Shown here: one piece after another, positions 37,401 through 45,000 of the stretch
Numbering within the stretch: the stretch's first letter is position 1
Layout: each line of letters opens with the position of its first letter
Origin: Streptomyces sp. NBC_01454
GTDB lineage: Bacteria > Actinomycetota > Actinomycetes > Streptomycetales > Streptomycetaceae
Assembly: GCF_036227565.1 (NCBI RefSeq)
Contig: NZ_CP109460.1
Span: forward strand, 4,898,001 to 4,962,000
DNA length: 64,000 nucleotides
Direction: 5' to 3'
Program-made: the position numbers and the translations under genes
Notes under the pieces: model-generated
Seen by the model: the letters and a program-made list of their open reading frames with translations, nothing else
Database searches by the model: none
What the model was told of the DNA's origin: nothing

Positions 37401-38013
37401 CATGAAGGACCTGGAGATCCGCGGCGCGGGCAACCTCCTCGGCGGCGAGCAGTCCGGCCACATCGCCGGTGTCGGCTTCGACCTCTACGTCCGGATGGTG
37501 GGCGAGGCGGTCGCCGACTACCGCGCCTCCCTGGAAGGCGGCGTGGAGGAGGAGCCCCCGCTCGAGGTCAAGATCGAACTCCCGGTGGACGCCCACGTCC
37601 CGCACGACTACGCGCCCGGCGAGCGGCTGCGCCTCCAGGCGTACCGCGCCATCGCCTCGGCCACGTCGGAGGAGGACATCGCGGCCGTCCGCGAGGAGCT
37701 CACCGACCGCTACGGCAAGCTGCCCGAGCCCGTCGAGAACCTGCTGCTGGTCGCCGGTCTGCGGATGCTGGCCCGCGCGTGCGGGGTCTGCGACATCACG
37801 CTCCAGGGTGCCAATGTCCGTTTCGGGCCCGTGGAGTTGCGCGAATCGCAGGAGCTGCGGCTGAAGCGGCTGTATCCGAGGACGGTCCTCAAGCCGGCTA
37901 CCCGCCAGGTTCTGGTGCCGCGGCCGGCCACGGGCAAGATCGGCGGCAAGCCGTTGGTTGGGCGCGAGCTACTCGCGTGGGTGGGTGAGTTCCTCACCGG
38001 GTTGGGCGCGTAG
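34471..38013 (+). CDS. mfd: Transcription-repair coupling factor
   Basis: Removes RNA polymerase stalled at lesions and recruits UvrA. 1180 residues from the ATG at 34471 (MSLTGLLDAV). UvrB-like N-terminal module (about 1-330); RNA-polymerase-interaction domain around FIVHEQHGVGRYIEM; helicase motif I GDVGYGKTE with Lys665, DEEQRFGVEHKEQ (Walker B), SATPIPRTLEMA and the TRG segment; and a C-terminal TRCF domain. A run of unusually AT-ending codons covers the Walker A motif (36448-36483). It is followed by the large inverted-repeat block. Confidence 0.96.
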   Translation: MSLTGLLDAVAQDPALAEAVQAAADGNRPHVDLVGPPAARPLAIAALARRAGRPVLAVTATGREAEDLAAALRSLMPAGEDNSVVEFPSWETLPHERLSPRSDTVGRRLAVLRRLAHPRADDPTAGPVSVVVAPVRSVLQPQVKGLGELEPVSLRSGQSADLAEVVDGLAAAAYARVELVEKRGEFAVRGGILDVFPPTEEHPLRVEFWGDDVEEIRYFKVADQRSLEVAEHGLWAPPCRELLLTEDVRARAAALAEDHPELGELLGKIAEGIAVEGMESLAPVLVDEMELVLDVLPKGSMAVVCDPERVRTRAADLVATSLEFLQASWAASAGGGAAPIDVGAASLWGIADVRDRARELGMMWWSVSPFAADEDLAADGDSLKLGMHAPDTYRGDTQRALADTKQWLADGWRTLYVTEAHGPAARTVEVLGGEGIPARLDADLPGISPSVVHVSCGSLDNGLIDPGLKLAVLTETDLSGQKAAGKDAARMPARRRKTIDPLTLQAGDFIVHEQHGVGRYIEMVQRTVQGATREYLLVEYAPAKRGQPGDRLYIPTDQLEQVTKYVGGEAPTLHRLGGADWTKTKARAKKAVKEIAADLIKLYSARMAAPGHTFGPDTPWQRELEDAFPYAETPDQLTTIAEVKEDMEKSVPMDRLICGDVGYGKTEIAVRAAFKAVQDGKQVAVLVPTTLLVQQHHGTFTERYGQFPVNVKALSRFQSDGEARAVLDGLREGSVDLVIGTHRLFSSETKFKDLGLVIVDEEQRFGVEHKEQLKKLRANVDVLTMSATPIPRTLEMAVTGIREMSTITTPPEERHPVLTFVGPYEQKQIGAAIRRELLREGQVFYIHNRVESIDRAAARLREIVPEARIQTAHGQMGESQLEQVVVDFWEKKFDVLVSTTIVESGIDISNANTLIVERGDNFGLSQLHQLRGRVGRGRERGYAYFLYPPEKPLTETAHERLATIAQHTEMGAGMYVAMKDLEIRGAGNLLGGEQSGHIAGVGFDLYVRMVGEAVADYRASLEGGVEEEPPLEVKIELPVDAHVPHDYAPGERLRLQAYRAIASATSEEDIAAVREELTDRYGKLPEPVENLLLVAGLRMLARACGVCDITLQGANVRFGPVELRESQELRLKRLYPRTVLKPATRQVLVPRPATGKIGGKPLVGRELLAWVGEFLTGLGA

Positions 38014-38139
38014 GCCCCGCTTCCCACGTTTTCGGGTGCGGCGCCGTGCCTCGTCTGTTGTTTTTCGCCTTCGGCGGGGGTGGGTTGTGTTTGGGCGGGG
38101 GCGGCTGTGGCTCTGTGGTGGTGCCGGTGGCGGACCTCC

Positions 38140-38188
38140 GGGGCCTGTGTTGTGGACTGCTTCGCTTTACGTCCACAACACAGGCCCC
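38140..38188. repeat. Hairpin A
   Basis: A perfect 18-bp stem (38140-38157 with 38171-38188) closes a 13-base loop TGCTTCGCTTTAC. The 25-base core formed by the loop and its flanking GTGGAC/GTCCAC is the exact reverse complement of the core of hairpin C. It may act as a terminator for mfd. Confidence 0.85.
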
Positions 38189-38245
38189 TCCGGCCCCCCA
38201 CCTCCCGCTCGGATCGGCACCCCCGCCCGGTGGGAGGAATGGTCA

Positions 38246-38295
38246 AAAAGCCAGAAGCTCGGCCGCGTCACACTCCGGCCGAGCTTCTGGCTTTT
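38246..38295. terminator. Hairpin B (bidirectional terminator-like)
   Basis: A perfect 20-bp stem (38246-38265 with 38276-38295) with a 10-base loop and A-rich/T-rich ends on either side (AAAAG...CTTTT). It is the most conventional intrinsic terminator of the block and sits at its centre, serving both convergent genes. Confidence 0.8.
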
Positions 38296-38342
38296 GTCTT
38301 TGACTCTTCCCCCCACCGGGGTGGGGCCCCACAACTACGGGA

Positions 38343-38419
38343 GGGGGCAGGGGCGGAGGGGTGGGTGTGTGGACGTAAAGCGAAGCAGTCCACACACCCA
38401 CCCCGGAGCCCCTGCCCCC
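38343..38419. repeat. Hairpin C
   Basis: A 17-bp perfect stem (38358-38374 with 38388-38404) on a 13-base loop GTAAAGCGAAGCA, extended by a further 12-bp stem (38343-38354 with 38408-38419) across a GGA/GGA internal loop. The loop is the reverse complement of the loop of hairpin A. Confidence 0.85.
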
Positions 38420-38515
38420 GCCACCACCAACACAGCCACCGGGCCCCACCCCACAACCCACCCCTTCCGCTCCCGCCGAAGGCGGGAAAAAACCCACAGA
38501 AACAAGAACGGCGGA

Positions 38516-39052
38516 TCACCCGGCAACGTGGGAAGCAATCAGCCGTGCGCAATGGGCCGGATCATCGCAGCTGGTGTCGACCTCGAGGTCGTAGTGGACG
38601 CCCTGGTGGACCAGTGCGGCCTGGGTGGCGGCCATGCCCACCACCCGGTCGCCGCGGGCGAGTTCGCGGGCGGCCGCGGTGGCGGGGTCGCAGTGCACGC
38701 CGACCCACAGGACCGTCAGGCCGTCCAGTGCCCGGCGCCAGCGGTCCTGTCCCGCGCCGCCGCTCAGGAGGACCTCGTCGAGGATGATGCCGGTGCCGGC
38801 GCGGGCCATCGCCGCGATGCCGTGCAGCCAGCCGGTCTCCAGTGCGCGGAACGCGGGCCCGACCGAGACCGTGCCGTCGGGCGCGAGCACCAGCCCGTCC
38901 GGGGAGGTCATCAGTGCGGGCGGCAGCGCGGCGACGAAGGTGTCGACGCCGAGGGTCAGCCAGGGGCGGGGGAGGGTCTCCTGGAGGGCCCGGGCCAGGG
39001 TGGAAGTGCCCGCGCTGGAGCCGCCGTTCAGGACGATCACATCGGTGGTCAT
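38516..39052 (-). CDS. Chloramphenicol phosphotransferase-like protein with altered P-loop
   Basis: 178 residues, clearly related along its length to the chloramphenicol 3-O-phosphotransferase of S. venezuelae (VLNGGSSAG..., WLTLGVDTF, FRALETGW, MARAGTGIILDEV, VLWVGVHCDP, ARGDRVVGMA, HYDLEVDT). The catalytic-type Asp37 is kept. However, the Walker A lysine is replaced by Thr16 (GGSSAGTST), read directly from the codon ACT. A P-loop kinase without this lysine would be expected to be impaired, so it may use another mode or another substrate. Its 3' end faces the inverted-repeat block. Confidence 0.85.
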   Translation of the reverse strand: MTTDVIVLNGGSSAGTSTLARALQETLPRPWLTLGVDTFVAALPPALMTSPDGLVLAPDGTVSVGPAFRALETGWLHGIAAMARAGTGIILDEVLLSGGAGQDRWRRALDGLTVLWVGVHCDPATAAARELARGDRVVGMAATQAALVHQGVHYDLEVDTSCDDPAHCARLIASHVAG

Positions 39053-39069
39053 CGCGGCACCGTACGCGC

Positions 39070-40626
39070 TCAGCGGGCGGATGTCCTGTGGAATACGAGC
39101 AGGCCCCCGGCGGAGCCGAGCAGGACGTAGGTGGAGCGGGGATGGCGGGCCATGGCGTCCGCCAGGGCCTGGTGCGGGGTGCGGTCGGCGGGCAGCTGGA
39201 CGGCGACGTAGTCGGGTGCCAGGCCACCGGTGTCACCGGTCCAGAAGACCCGGGTGCGGCCGGTGAGCCGGCTCAGCGGCCGGATGTCGGACTCCACGCT
39301 CGCACCGTCGGGTATCCGCGCCAGCAGCTTCTCGGCGGCGACGGCGTCCGGCGAGGTGCGGTAGGTGGCGGCCTCGGTGAGGCGGGCCAGCGGCAGAGTG
39401 GTGGTGAGCGCCAGGGCCGCGGCCAGTACGGCGGCCGGCAGATGGTGGGCGTAGGAGCGCAGCCGGGGGCGGGTGGAGACCCGGATCCGCGGCAGCGCGT
39501 CGACCAGCGCCAGGAAGACCACCGGCATCAGCACGGCGCTGTAGTGCCAGTCGGTGCCCCAGTAGTGCGGCTCGTGCGACAGGAACCGCCAGCCCAGGGT
39601 GGGCAGCGCGACCAGCAGCAGCGGGGAGCGCAGCGCGAGCAGGCCCGTGGTGGGCAGCAGGACCCACAGGGTGGTGCGGACGGCGGTGGCCAGGGGTATC
39701 GTCGCGCCGCCGCCCTCGGCGCCGAACTTGCTCCAGTAGTCGTAGGAGCCGGAGCCGTTGAAGCCGGGTATCAGCACGCCGAGGGTGACGGCGGTGGCGC
39801 TGAGGCCGAAGGCGACCAGCCCGATGGCCAGCGGGCTCGCCCGCCGGGTCCGTAGCAGTGCGAGCGCGCCGATGGTGGCCGCGGTCACCCCGAGGTCCTC
39901 CTTGACCAGCACCAGCGGCGCGGCCCAGCACACCACCGCGGTCCACCGCCCGCGCAGCACCGCCTCGAGCGCGAAGGCGATCAGCGGCAGCGCGAAGGCG
40001 ATCTCGTGGAAGTCGAAGTCGACGGCCTTCTGCATGCCCCACGACAGCCCGTACGCGACGCCGATGGCCAGGCCCGGGAGGCGGCCCAGGGAACGGGCGG
40101 CGGCGCGGGTGACCGGAAGCACGGACAGCGCGAACAGCGCGGCCTGCGCGATCAGCAGGGTCAGCGACGAAGGGAACAGCCGGTAGACGGGGGCGAGTAC
40201 GACCAGGACGGGGCTGAAGTGGTCCCCGAGGATGTTGGTGCCCGGCCCCTTGAGGTCGACGATCGGCGCCCCGAAGTGGGCGTAGCCCCGTATCGCCTGC
40301 TCGAAGATGCCCACGTCCCAGGAGGAGGTGGACAGGGTGCGGAAGCGCCAGAACGCCAGTACCGCGTAGGTGAGGAAGAAGAAGCCGGCGGTCCAGTACG
40401 GGTCGAGACGCGGGCGGCGCAGCGGAGCGGTCCGCGCGCGCAGCCGGTGCGCGGCGCTCCGCAGCCGGTCCCGCGGCCCCCGCGGTCCGCCGCCGTCACC
40501 GGCGGTCGCGACCAGCGGCCCGTCCGGCGACTCCGCCCGCTGCGGCGGTACGACGACACCGGTCCGGGCCTCGCCCCCCGGAATCCGACCCGGGGCATCC
40601 CCAGCCGTTGCTGCGGCCGTGTTCAT
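39070..40626 (-). CDS. DUF2079 polytopic membrane protein
   Basis: 518 residues from the ATG at 40626. After a Pro/Gly/Arg-rich cytoplasmic head (1-75) come about 9-10 membrane helices. The first loop carries TSSWDVGIFEQAIRGYAHFGAPIVDLKGPGTNILGDHFSP, the hallmark of DUF2079, a family with the GT-C glycosyltransferase-like topology. The acidic pair in DLGVTAAT and HxxxH-like residues near HEPHYWGTDWHYSAVLMP support a lipid-sugar transferase fold, though no activity is proven. It lies 17 bases upstream of the phosphotransferase-like gene on the same strand. Confidence 0.8.
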   Translation of the reverse strand: MNTAAATAGDAPGRIPGGEARTGVVVPPQRAESPDGPLVATAGDGGGPRGPRDRLRSAAHRLRARTAPLRRPRLDPYWTAGFFFLTYAVLAFWRFRTLSTSSWDVGIFEQAIRGYAHFGAPIVDLKGPGTNILGDHFSPVLVVLAPVYRLFPSSLTLLIAQAALFALSVLPVTRAAARSLGRLPGLAIGVAYGLSWGMQKAVDFDFHEIAFALPLIAFALEAVLRGRWTAVVCWAAPLVLVKEDLGVTAATIGALALLRTRRASPLAIGLVAFGLSATAVTLGVLIPGFNGSGSYDYWSKFGAEGGGATIPLATAVRTTLWVLLPTTGLLALRSPLLLVALPTLGWRFLSHEPHYWGTDWHYSAVLMPVVFLALVDALPRIRVSTRPRLRSYAHHLPAAVLAAALALTTTLPLARLTEAATYRTSPDAVAAEKLLARIPDGASVESDIRPLSRLTGRTRVFWTGDTGGLAPDYVAVQLPADRTPHQALADAMARHPRSTYVLLGSAGGLLVFHRTSAR

Positions 40627-40916
40627 GCGGACCCTCACTCTCCCCCAGCTCGAAAAGATACTCGAACCCACGCCCTGCCCCCGCCCGGCCGTGAGCCCCT
40701 GCGCAACCGCCGCCCCGGGTGCCAGTGACTCAGACGCGGGGGTGGGCGGGTCCGTTCCCGGGGGTGGCCGTGCCCGGCAGGGGGTGGGGGCGGTGCGCGG
40801 CGAGAAACCCACCCCGCCCCAGATCGTTGCCCGAAGCAGTGGCTCAGGCCACGCCGACTCCATAGCATCGATCCACCAAGGTCGAGACTTCGTCGCACGA
40901 TCTGCCGGGAGGCCAT

Positions 40917-41555
40917 GTGTTCCGCCGTAGGACAGCGCTCTCCGTATCCGCCACCGCCGCGCTGCTGGTCGCGGCTCCGCTGCTCGCCGCTTGTGGTGAC
41001 GCCGCGCATCCGGGTGCCGCGGCCATCGTGGACGGGAAGCGGATCACCGTCTCGCAGTTGCAGGCGAAGGTGAAGGACGTGCGCGCCGCCCAGGCCGAGA
41101 CCTCGCAGGGCGGTCAGCTCGTCATGAACACCGGCCGGCTGAGCCTGGCCACCCTCAACGGCATGATCTTCGACGAGGTGCTGGCGCGCAGCGCGAAGGA
41201 CGCCGGGGTGACGGTCAGCCGCGGGGACGTCCAGCGGTGGCGGGCCGGGGCCGAGCGGCAGGCCGGTGGTGCGGGGCGGCTGCGGGCGATGTGGCTCCAG
41301 CAGGGCATCGCGCCCGACGAGATCGACGGCATGGTCCGCAACCAGCTGCTGCTCGACGGCGTCGCCAAGCACCTCGGCGCGGACCGGGGCAAGCCGCAGG
41401 GCCAGCAGCAGCTCGCCCGGGCGCTGGCCAAGACCTCCCGCTCCATGGGGATCGACGTCAATCCGCGGTTCGGCAAGTGGGACGACCAGCAGGTCATCCT
41501 CGGTGAGACCAAGGACCCGTGGATCACCCCGGCGTCCGCCAAGGAGCAGGCCTGA
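40917..41555 (+). CDS. SurA N-terminal-like lipoprotein
   Basis: 212 residues. GTG start with GGGAGG (40907-40912). Lipoprotein signal: RRR head, hydrophobic 10-23, lipobox LAAC with Cys26. The mature part begins AAIVDGKRITVSQLQAKV, the typical N-terminal helix swap of SurA/PrsA chaperones, and continues helical without a PPIase (rotamase) domain. It is probably a membrane-anchored periplasmic-side chaperone. It is followed by MazG on the same strand, and I believe the pair is conserved in Streptomyces. Confidence 0.85.
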   Translation: MFRRRTALSVSATAALLVAAPLLAACGDAAHPGAAAIVDGKRITVSQLQAKVKDVRAAQAETSQGGQLVMNTGRLSLATLNGMIFDEVLARSAKDAGVTVSRGDVQRWRAGAERQAGGAGRLRAMWLQQGIAPDEIDGMVRNQLLLDGVAKHLGADRGKPQGQQQLARALAKTSRSMGIDVNPRFGKWDDQQVILGETKDPWITPASAKEQA

Positions 41556-41646
41556 CCGGAGGGCGTACGGCGGGGTCCGCGGCGGTGGCCGGGGCCTTCG
41601 GCGGGCGGGGCCGGGCGTTGTCGGTGGGGTGCGTTACGTTCGAGGC

Positions 41647-42660
41647 GTGAACGCTGACGCCTCCGCCGCCGACACCGGCGCCGCCGCCCGCCCCGAGGGC
41701 TCCGGCACCGGCCGCCTGGTCCTGCTCACCACCAGCCACCGGGTCGCCCCCGGCCTGCTGTCCTGGCCCGCGTGGCAGATCCTGCGCGCGGCCGGGCGGG
41801 TGCTGTGCGCCGACCCCGGCCATCCGCAGCTGCCCTATCTGCGGGAGGCCGGCATCGAGGTGGAGATCGCGTCCCCCACCGCCCGTGAGCTGGTCGACCA
41901 CTGCGTGCACGGTGCGCGTACCGCCGTCGTCCTGACCTCCGCGGAGGGCGAGAGCGCGCTGACCGACGGCCTGGCCCGGCTGGCCGGTTCCGGCCGCGAG
42001 ACCATGCCCGACCTGGAGCTGCTGCCCGGCTCCTACGACCTGCCGGGCGCCCGCCTCCTCGATCTCGTCCAGGTCATGGACCGGATCCGTGCCGAGTGCC
42101 CGTGGAGCAGCATCCGTACCCACCAGGACCTCGCCAAGTACGGCCTGGAGGAGGCGTACGAGATGGTCGAGGCCATCGAGTCGGGCGACCGCGCGGAGCT
42201 GCGCGAGGAGCTGGGGGATGTGCTCCTCCAAGTCGTCTTCCACGCCCGGATCGCCCAGGACGATCCCGACGAGCCGTTCTCCGTCGACGATGTCGCGGGC
42301 ACCATCGTGGAGAAGCTGATCCACCGCCACCCCCATGTCTTCGGGGAGGAGGCCGCGGCGACCCCGGAGGACGTGCGGGCGCACTGGATGCGGACGAAGG
42401 CCGAGGAGAAGCAGCGGGAGTCGGTGACCGAGGGCATTCCGCTGGCCCAGCCCGGTCTCGCCCTCGCGGCGAAGCTCGCCTCGCGGGTGCGGTCGGCGGG
42501 GCTCGAGGTCGCCGTGCCGTCCGGCCGGGGCGTCGGCTACGAACTGCTGGCGATGGCGATACGGGCCGAGGCGGACGGGGTCGACCCCGAGGCGGCGCTG
42601 CGGGCGGCCGCCCGGGCCTACCGGGACGCGGTGCTGGCCGCGGAGGGCGGCACCGCGTGA
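41647..42660 (+). CDS. mazG: MazG-family NTP pyrophosphohydrolase with N-terminal extension
   Basis: 337 residues from the GTG at 41647. The C-terminal MazG domain (about 130-260) has the metal-binding helices LEEAYEMVEAIESGDRAELREELGDVLLQVVFHA (EExxE and ExxD, given here in its key span) and KLIHRHPHVFGEE. The first ~125 residues (LVLLTTSHRVAPGLL..., VLCADPGHPQL, AVVLTSAEGE) resemble a decayed tetrapyrrole-methylase-like domain as in YabN-type fusions, lacking an obvious SAM loop. It hydrolyses NTPs/dNTPs to monophosphates, a house-cleaning or stress role. Confidence 0.88.
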   Translation: MNADASAADTGAAARPEGSGTGRLVLLTTSHRVAPGLLSWPAWQILRAAGRVLCADPGHPQLPYLREAGIEVEIASPTARELVDHCVHGARTAVVLTSAEGESALTDGLARLAGSGRETMPDLELLPGSYDLPGARLLDLVQVMDRIRAECPWSSIRTHQDLAKYGLEEAYEMVEAIESGDRAELREELGDVLLQVVFHARIAQDDPDEPFSVDDVAGTIVEKLIHRHPHVFGEEAAATPEDVRAHWMRTKAEEKQRESVTEGIPLAQPGLALAAKLASRVRSAGLEVAVPSGRGVGYELLAMAIRAEADGVDPEAALRAAARAYRDAVLAAEGGTA

Positions 42661-42666
42661 GGACCG

Positions 42667-43914
42667 TCAGCCGCCGCTGAGCCGGGGGGCGCGGCGCCGC
42701 AGCAGATCCGCGGCCCAGACCAGCACCGTCGCCGCCGCGAGCGACGCGCCCAGGGCGCACACCCCGCTCCAGCCCGCCGTGCCCCAGACCACCGAGGTCA
42801 GCGCGGAGCCCGCCGCACCGCCGGCGAAGTAGCTGGTCATGTAGGCGGAGTTGAGGCGGTTGCGCGCCTCGGGCCGGACCCCGTAGACGAGGTTTTGGTT
42901 GCTGATGTGCACCGCCTGGACGGACAGGTCCAGCACGATCACCCCGGCCAGCAGCGCCGCCAGTGACCAGCCGCCGCCCGACCCGCCGGCCGCCAGCAGG
43001 CCCCAGGACCCGAGCAGCAAGAACGCCCCGGCGCCGGTGACGTGGTGCACCAGACCGCGGTCCGCCAGCCGCCCGGCGGCCGACGCGGACAGCGAACCGG
43101 CCGCGCCCACCAGCCCCAGCAGCCCGATGGCCGACTCCTGCCAGCCGTACGACGGACCGGACATCAAGAACGCCAGCGCCGTCCACAGCACGCTGAACCC
43201 CGCGAAGGTCAGCGCCCCGAGCGCCGCCCGCCGGCGCAGCACCGGCTCCTGGGCGAACAGCGCCAGCATGGAGCGCAGCAGCGCCGGATACCGCAGCCCG
43301 ACGGGGGTGCGCAGCGCGGGCAGCTTGAGCCGCAGCAGCACCGCCATGATCAGCATCAGCGCCGCATTGACCCAGTACACGGTGCGCCAGCCGCCCACGT
43401 CGGCCAGCAGCCCGGCGGCCGTGCGGGCCAGCAGGATGCCCAGCAGCAGCCCGGTCATGACGGTGCCGACGGTCCGGCCGCGGTCGGCGGGGGCCGCGAG
43501 GGTCGCCGCGTAGGGCACCACGACCTGGGCGGCGACCGAGGTCAGCCCGGTCAGCGCGGTACCGGTCAGCAGCAGGGCGGCGTTCGGGGCGCTCGCCGTG
43601 ACGGTGAGGAAGACGGCGGTGGCCGCGGTCAGGGTGACGGCCAGCCGGCGCCGTTCCAGCAGATCGCCGAGGGGCACGAGCAGCAACAGCCCGAGCCCGA
43701 AGCCGAGCTGGGCGACGGTGACCACCAGCGCGGCGGTGGATGCGGACAGCTGGAGGTCCTGGCCGATGACGTTCAGCAGCGGCTGGGCGAAGTAGTTGCC
43801 GGCGACGGACAGGCCGGTGGCGACCGACATCAGCAGCAGCGTGCCGCGCCCCAACCCCGGTCCGGTCGCCGCGGCATCCCCGGCGACCGGCTCTGTGATG
43901 TGCGCGGTCTCCAC
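42667..43914 (-). CDS. DHA1-type MFS transporter
   Basis: 415 residues, GTG start, about 12 membrane helices. Opening VATGLSVAGNYFAQPLLNVIGQDL and LVPLGDLLERRRLAVTL (motif A) fit the AraJ/YnfM-like MFS exporters. It is divergent from a LysR regulator that very probably controls it. The stop lies 6 bases from the convergent mazG stop. The substrate is unknown. Confidence 0.9.
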   Translation of the reverse strand: METAHITEPVAGDAAATGPGLGRGTLLLMSVATGLSVAGNYFAQPLLNVIGQDLQLSASTAALVVTVAQLGFGLGLLLLVPLGDLLERRRLAVTLTAATAVFLTVTASAPNAALLLTGTALTGLTSVAAQVVVPYAATLAAPADRGRTVGTVMTGLLLGILLARTAAGLLADVGGWRTVYWVNAALMLIMAVLLRLKLPALRTPVGLRYPALLRSMLALFAQEPVLRRRAALGALTFAGFSVLWTALAFLMSGPSYGWQESAIGLLGLVGAAGSLSASAAGRLADRGLVHHVTGAGAFLLLGSWGLLAAGGSGGGWSLAALLAGVIVLDLSVQAVHISNQNLVYGVRPEARNRLNSAYMTSYFAGGAAGSALTSVVWGTAGWSGVCALGASLAAATVLVWAADLLRRRAPRLSGG

Positions 43915-43982
43915 GCTTGACCTCCCCTGTGTCGCCCGCCACCGGGACGGCTGCGGGCACTTCCACCCTCGGTGACGAAAAT

Positions 43983-44001
43983 CAATGAGTCCAACACATT
44001 G
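43983..44001. promoter_or_regulatory. Putative LysR binding dyad
   Basis: CAATG (43983-43987) and CATTG (43997-44001) with a 9-base spacer lie between the divergent MFS and LysR genes, followed by a second dyad TTTCA-N12-TGAAA (44103-offset 44003-44024 region). The AT-rich gap fits a shared regulatory region. Confidence 0.45.
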
Positions 44002-44054
44002 TTTTCATGGGATCCATCGTGAAATGAGATGGATGTCGCTTAAAGTCGGTAAGC

Positions 44055-44930
44055 GTGGAACTGCACCAGATGCGCTATGTGGTGGCCGTGGCCGAGACCG
44101 GCGGGTTCACCCGCGCCGCCGAGCGCTGCCGTGTGGTGCAGTCCGCGCTCAGTCATCAGATCGCCCGGCTGGAGAAGGAGCTCGGCGCCCGGCTCTTCGA
44201 CCGGACCAGCCGCAGCGTCCGGCTGACCGCCGCCGGTGAGGCCTTCCTCCCCGTCGCCCGGCAGACACTGCAGTCGGCCGAGCGGGCCCGCGCCGAGGTA
44301 GCGGCGGCCACCGGTGAGGTACGCGGCCGGCTGGCGGTGGGGGCGATCTCCACCGTCGGGGCTGTCGACCTCGCCCGTGAGCTGGGCGATTTCCATGCCC
44401 GGTATCCACAGGTGCAGATCAGCCTACTGATGGACATGACCGAACCACTCGTGGAGAAGGTGCGCGAGGGTGCGCTGGACGTCGCCTTCATCGGGATGGT
44501 GCCCACCGCGCGCACCACCGGCGTACGGGAGAAGGAGCTGGCACGCGGCGAACTCGTCGCGGTGGTGCCGCCGGATCACCCGCTGGCCGGGCGGGAGTGG
44601 ACCACACTGGCGCGGGTGGCGCGGGAGAACTTCGTGGACTACATGGCGGGGTCGGCGGCCCGCCGGCAGCGCGACGACGCGTTCCGTGCGGCGGGACTGG
44701 ACTCCGAGGTGGCGTTCGAGGTGACCTCGGTCGAGCTCCTGGCGCAGCTGGTGCGCTCCGGCCTGGGCATCGGCATGGTCCCCCAGCCCACTGCCTCCGG
44801 GCTGCCCGGCCTCCGCACCGTGCGGGTCCGGCCGGCGCCCGAGCGGACCGAGCGGGTGGTGTGGAGCGCCCGGGGGCCCTCGCCGGCGGCGCTGGCGTTC
44901 CTGTCGGCGCTGGGAGTGGATCCGGCGTAG
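44055..44930 (+). CDS. LysR-family transcriptional regulator
   Basis: 291 residues, GTG start. The N-terminal winged HTH is MELHQMRYVVAVAETGGFTRAAERCRVVQSALSHQ (key span; recognition helix QSALSHQIARLEKELGARLFDR). The C-terminal effector-binding domain is about 90-291 (LAVGAISTVGAVDL, GLGIGMVPQPTA). It is divergent from the MFS exporter, the standard arrangement for a regulator of efflux. The inducer is unknown. Confidence 0.93.
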   Translation: MELHQMRYVVAVAETGGFTRAAERCRVVQSALSHQIARLEKELGARLFDRTSRSVRLTAAGEAFLPVARQTLQSAERARAEVAAATGEVRGRLAVGAISTVGAVDLARELGDFHARYPQVQISLLMDMTEPLVEKVREGALDVAFIGMVPTARTTGVREKELARGELVAVVPPDHPLAGREWTTLARVARENFVDYMAGSAARRQRDDAFRAAGLDSEVAFEVTSVELLAQLVRSGLGIGMVPQPTASGLPGLRTVRVRPAPERTERVVWSARGPSPAALAFLSALGVDPA

Positions 44931-45000
44931 CGGACGGGCTCGCGGGGCCCCGGCGGGTGCGCGGGCGCGCCGTGGTGCGCCCACCGGTTACGGTCGGAAG

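Larger units (their letters stand above)
38067..38483. repeat. Giant nested inverted repeat
   Basis: Several matching arm pairs nest around one centre: 38067-38078 with 38472-38483 (12 bp), 38077-38089 with 38452-38464 (13 bp), 38103-38109 with 38431-38437 and 38126-38133 with 38418-38425. Inside lie three independent hairpins (A, B, C below). The left and right halves look like inverted copies of one element. It fills the 502-base gap between the convergent mfd and the phosphotransferase-like gene; no gene is seen here. Confidence 0.8.

Noticed and set aside
34252..37605. 1117-codon open frame antisense to mfd
   Set aside because: Mirrors mfd codon bias (Asp/Val/Leu/Gly repeats) and has no domain; it also has no ribosome site.
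38140..38404. CRISPR-like array in the hairpin block
   Set aside because: Only two copies of the core, in opposite orientation and of palindromic nature; no regular repeat-spacer pattern and no cas genes.
38080..38787. Open frames across the inverted-repeat block
   Set aside because: They exist only because the DNA is palindromic and GC-rich; composition is Pro/Arg/His-rich and no start signal is present.
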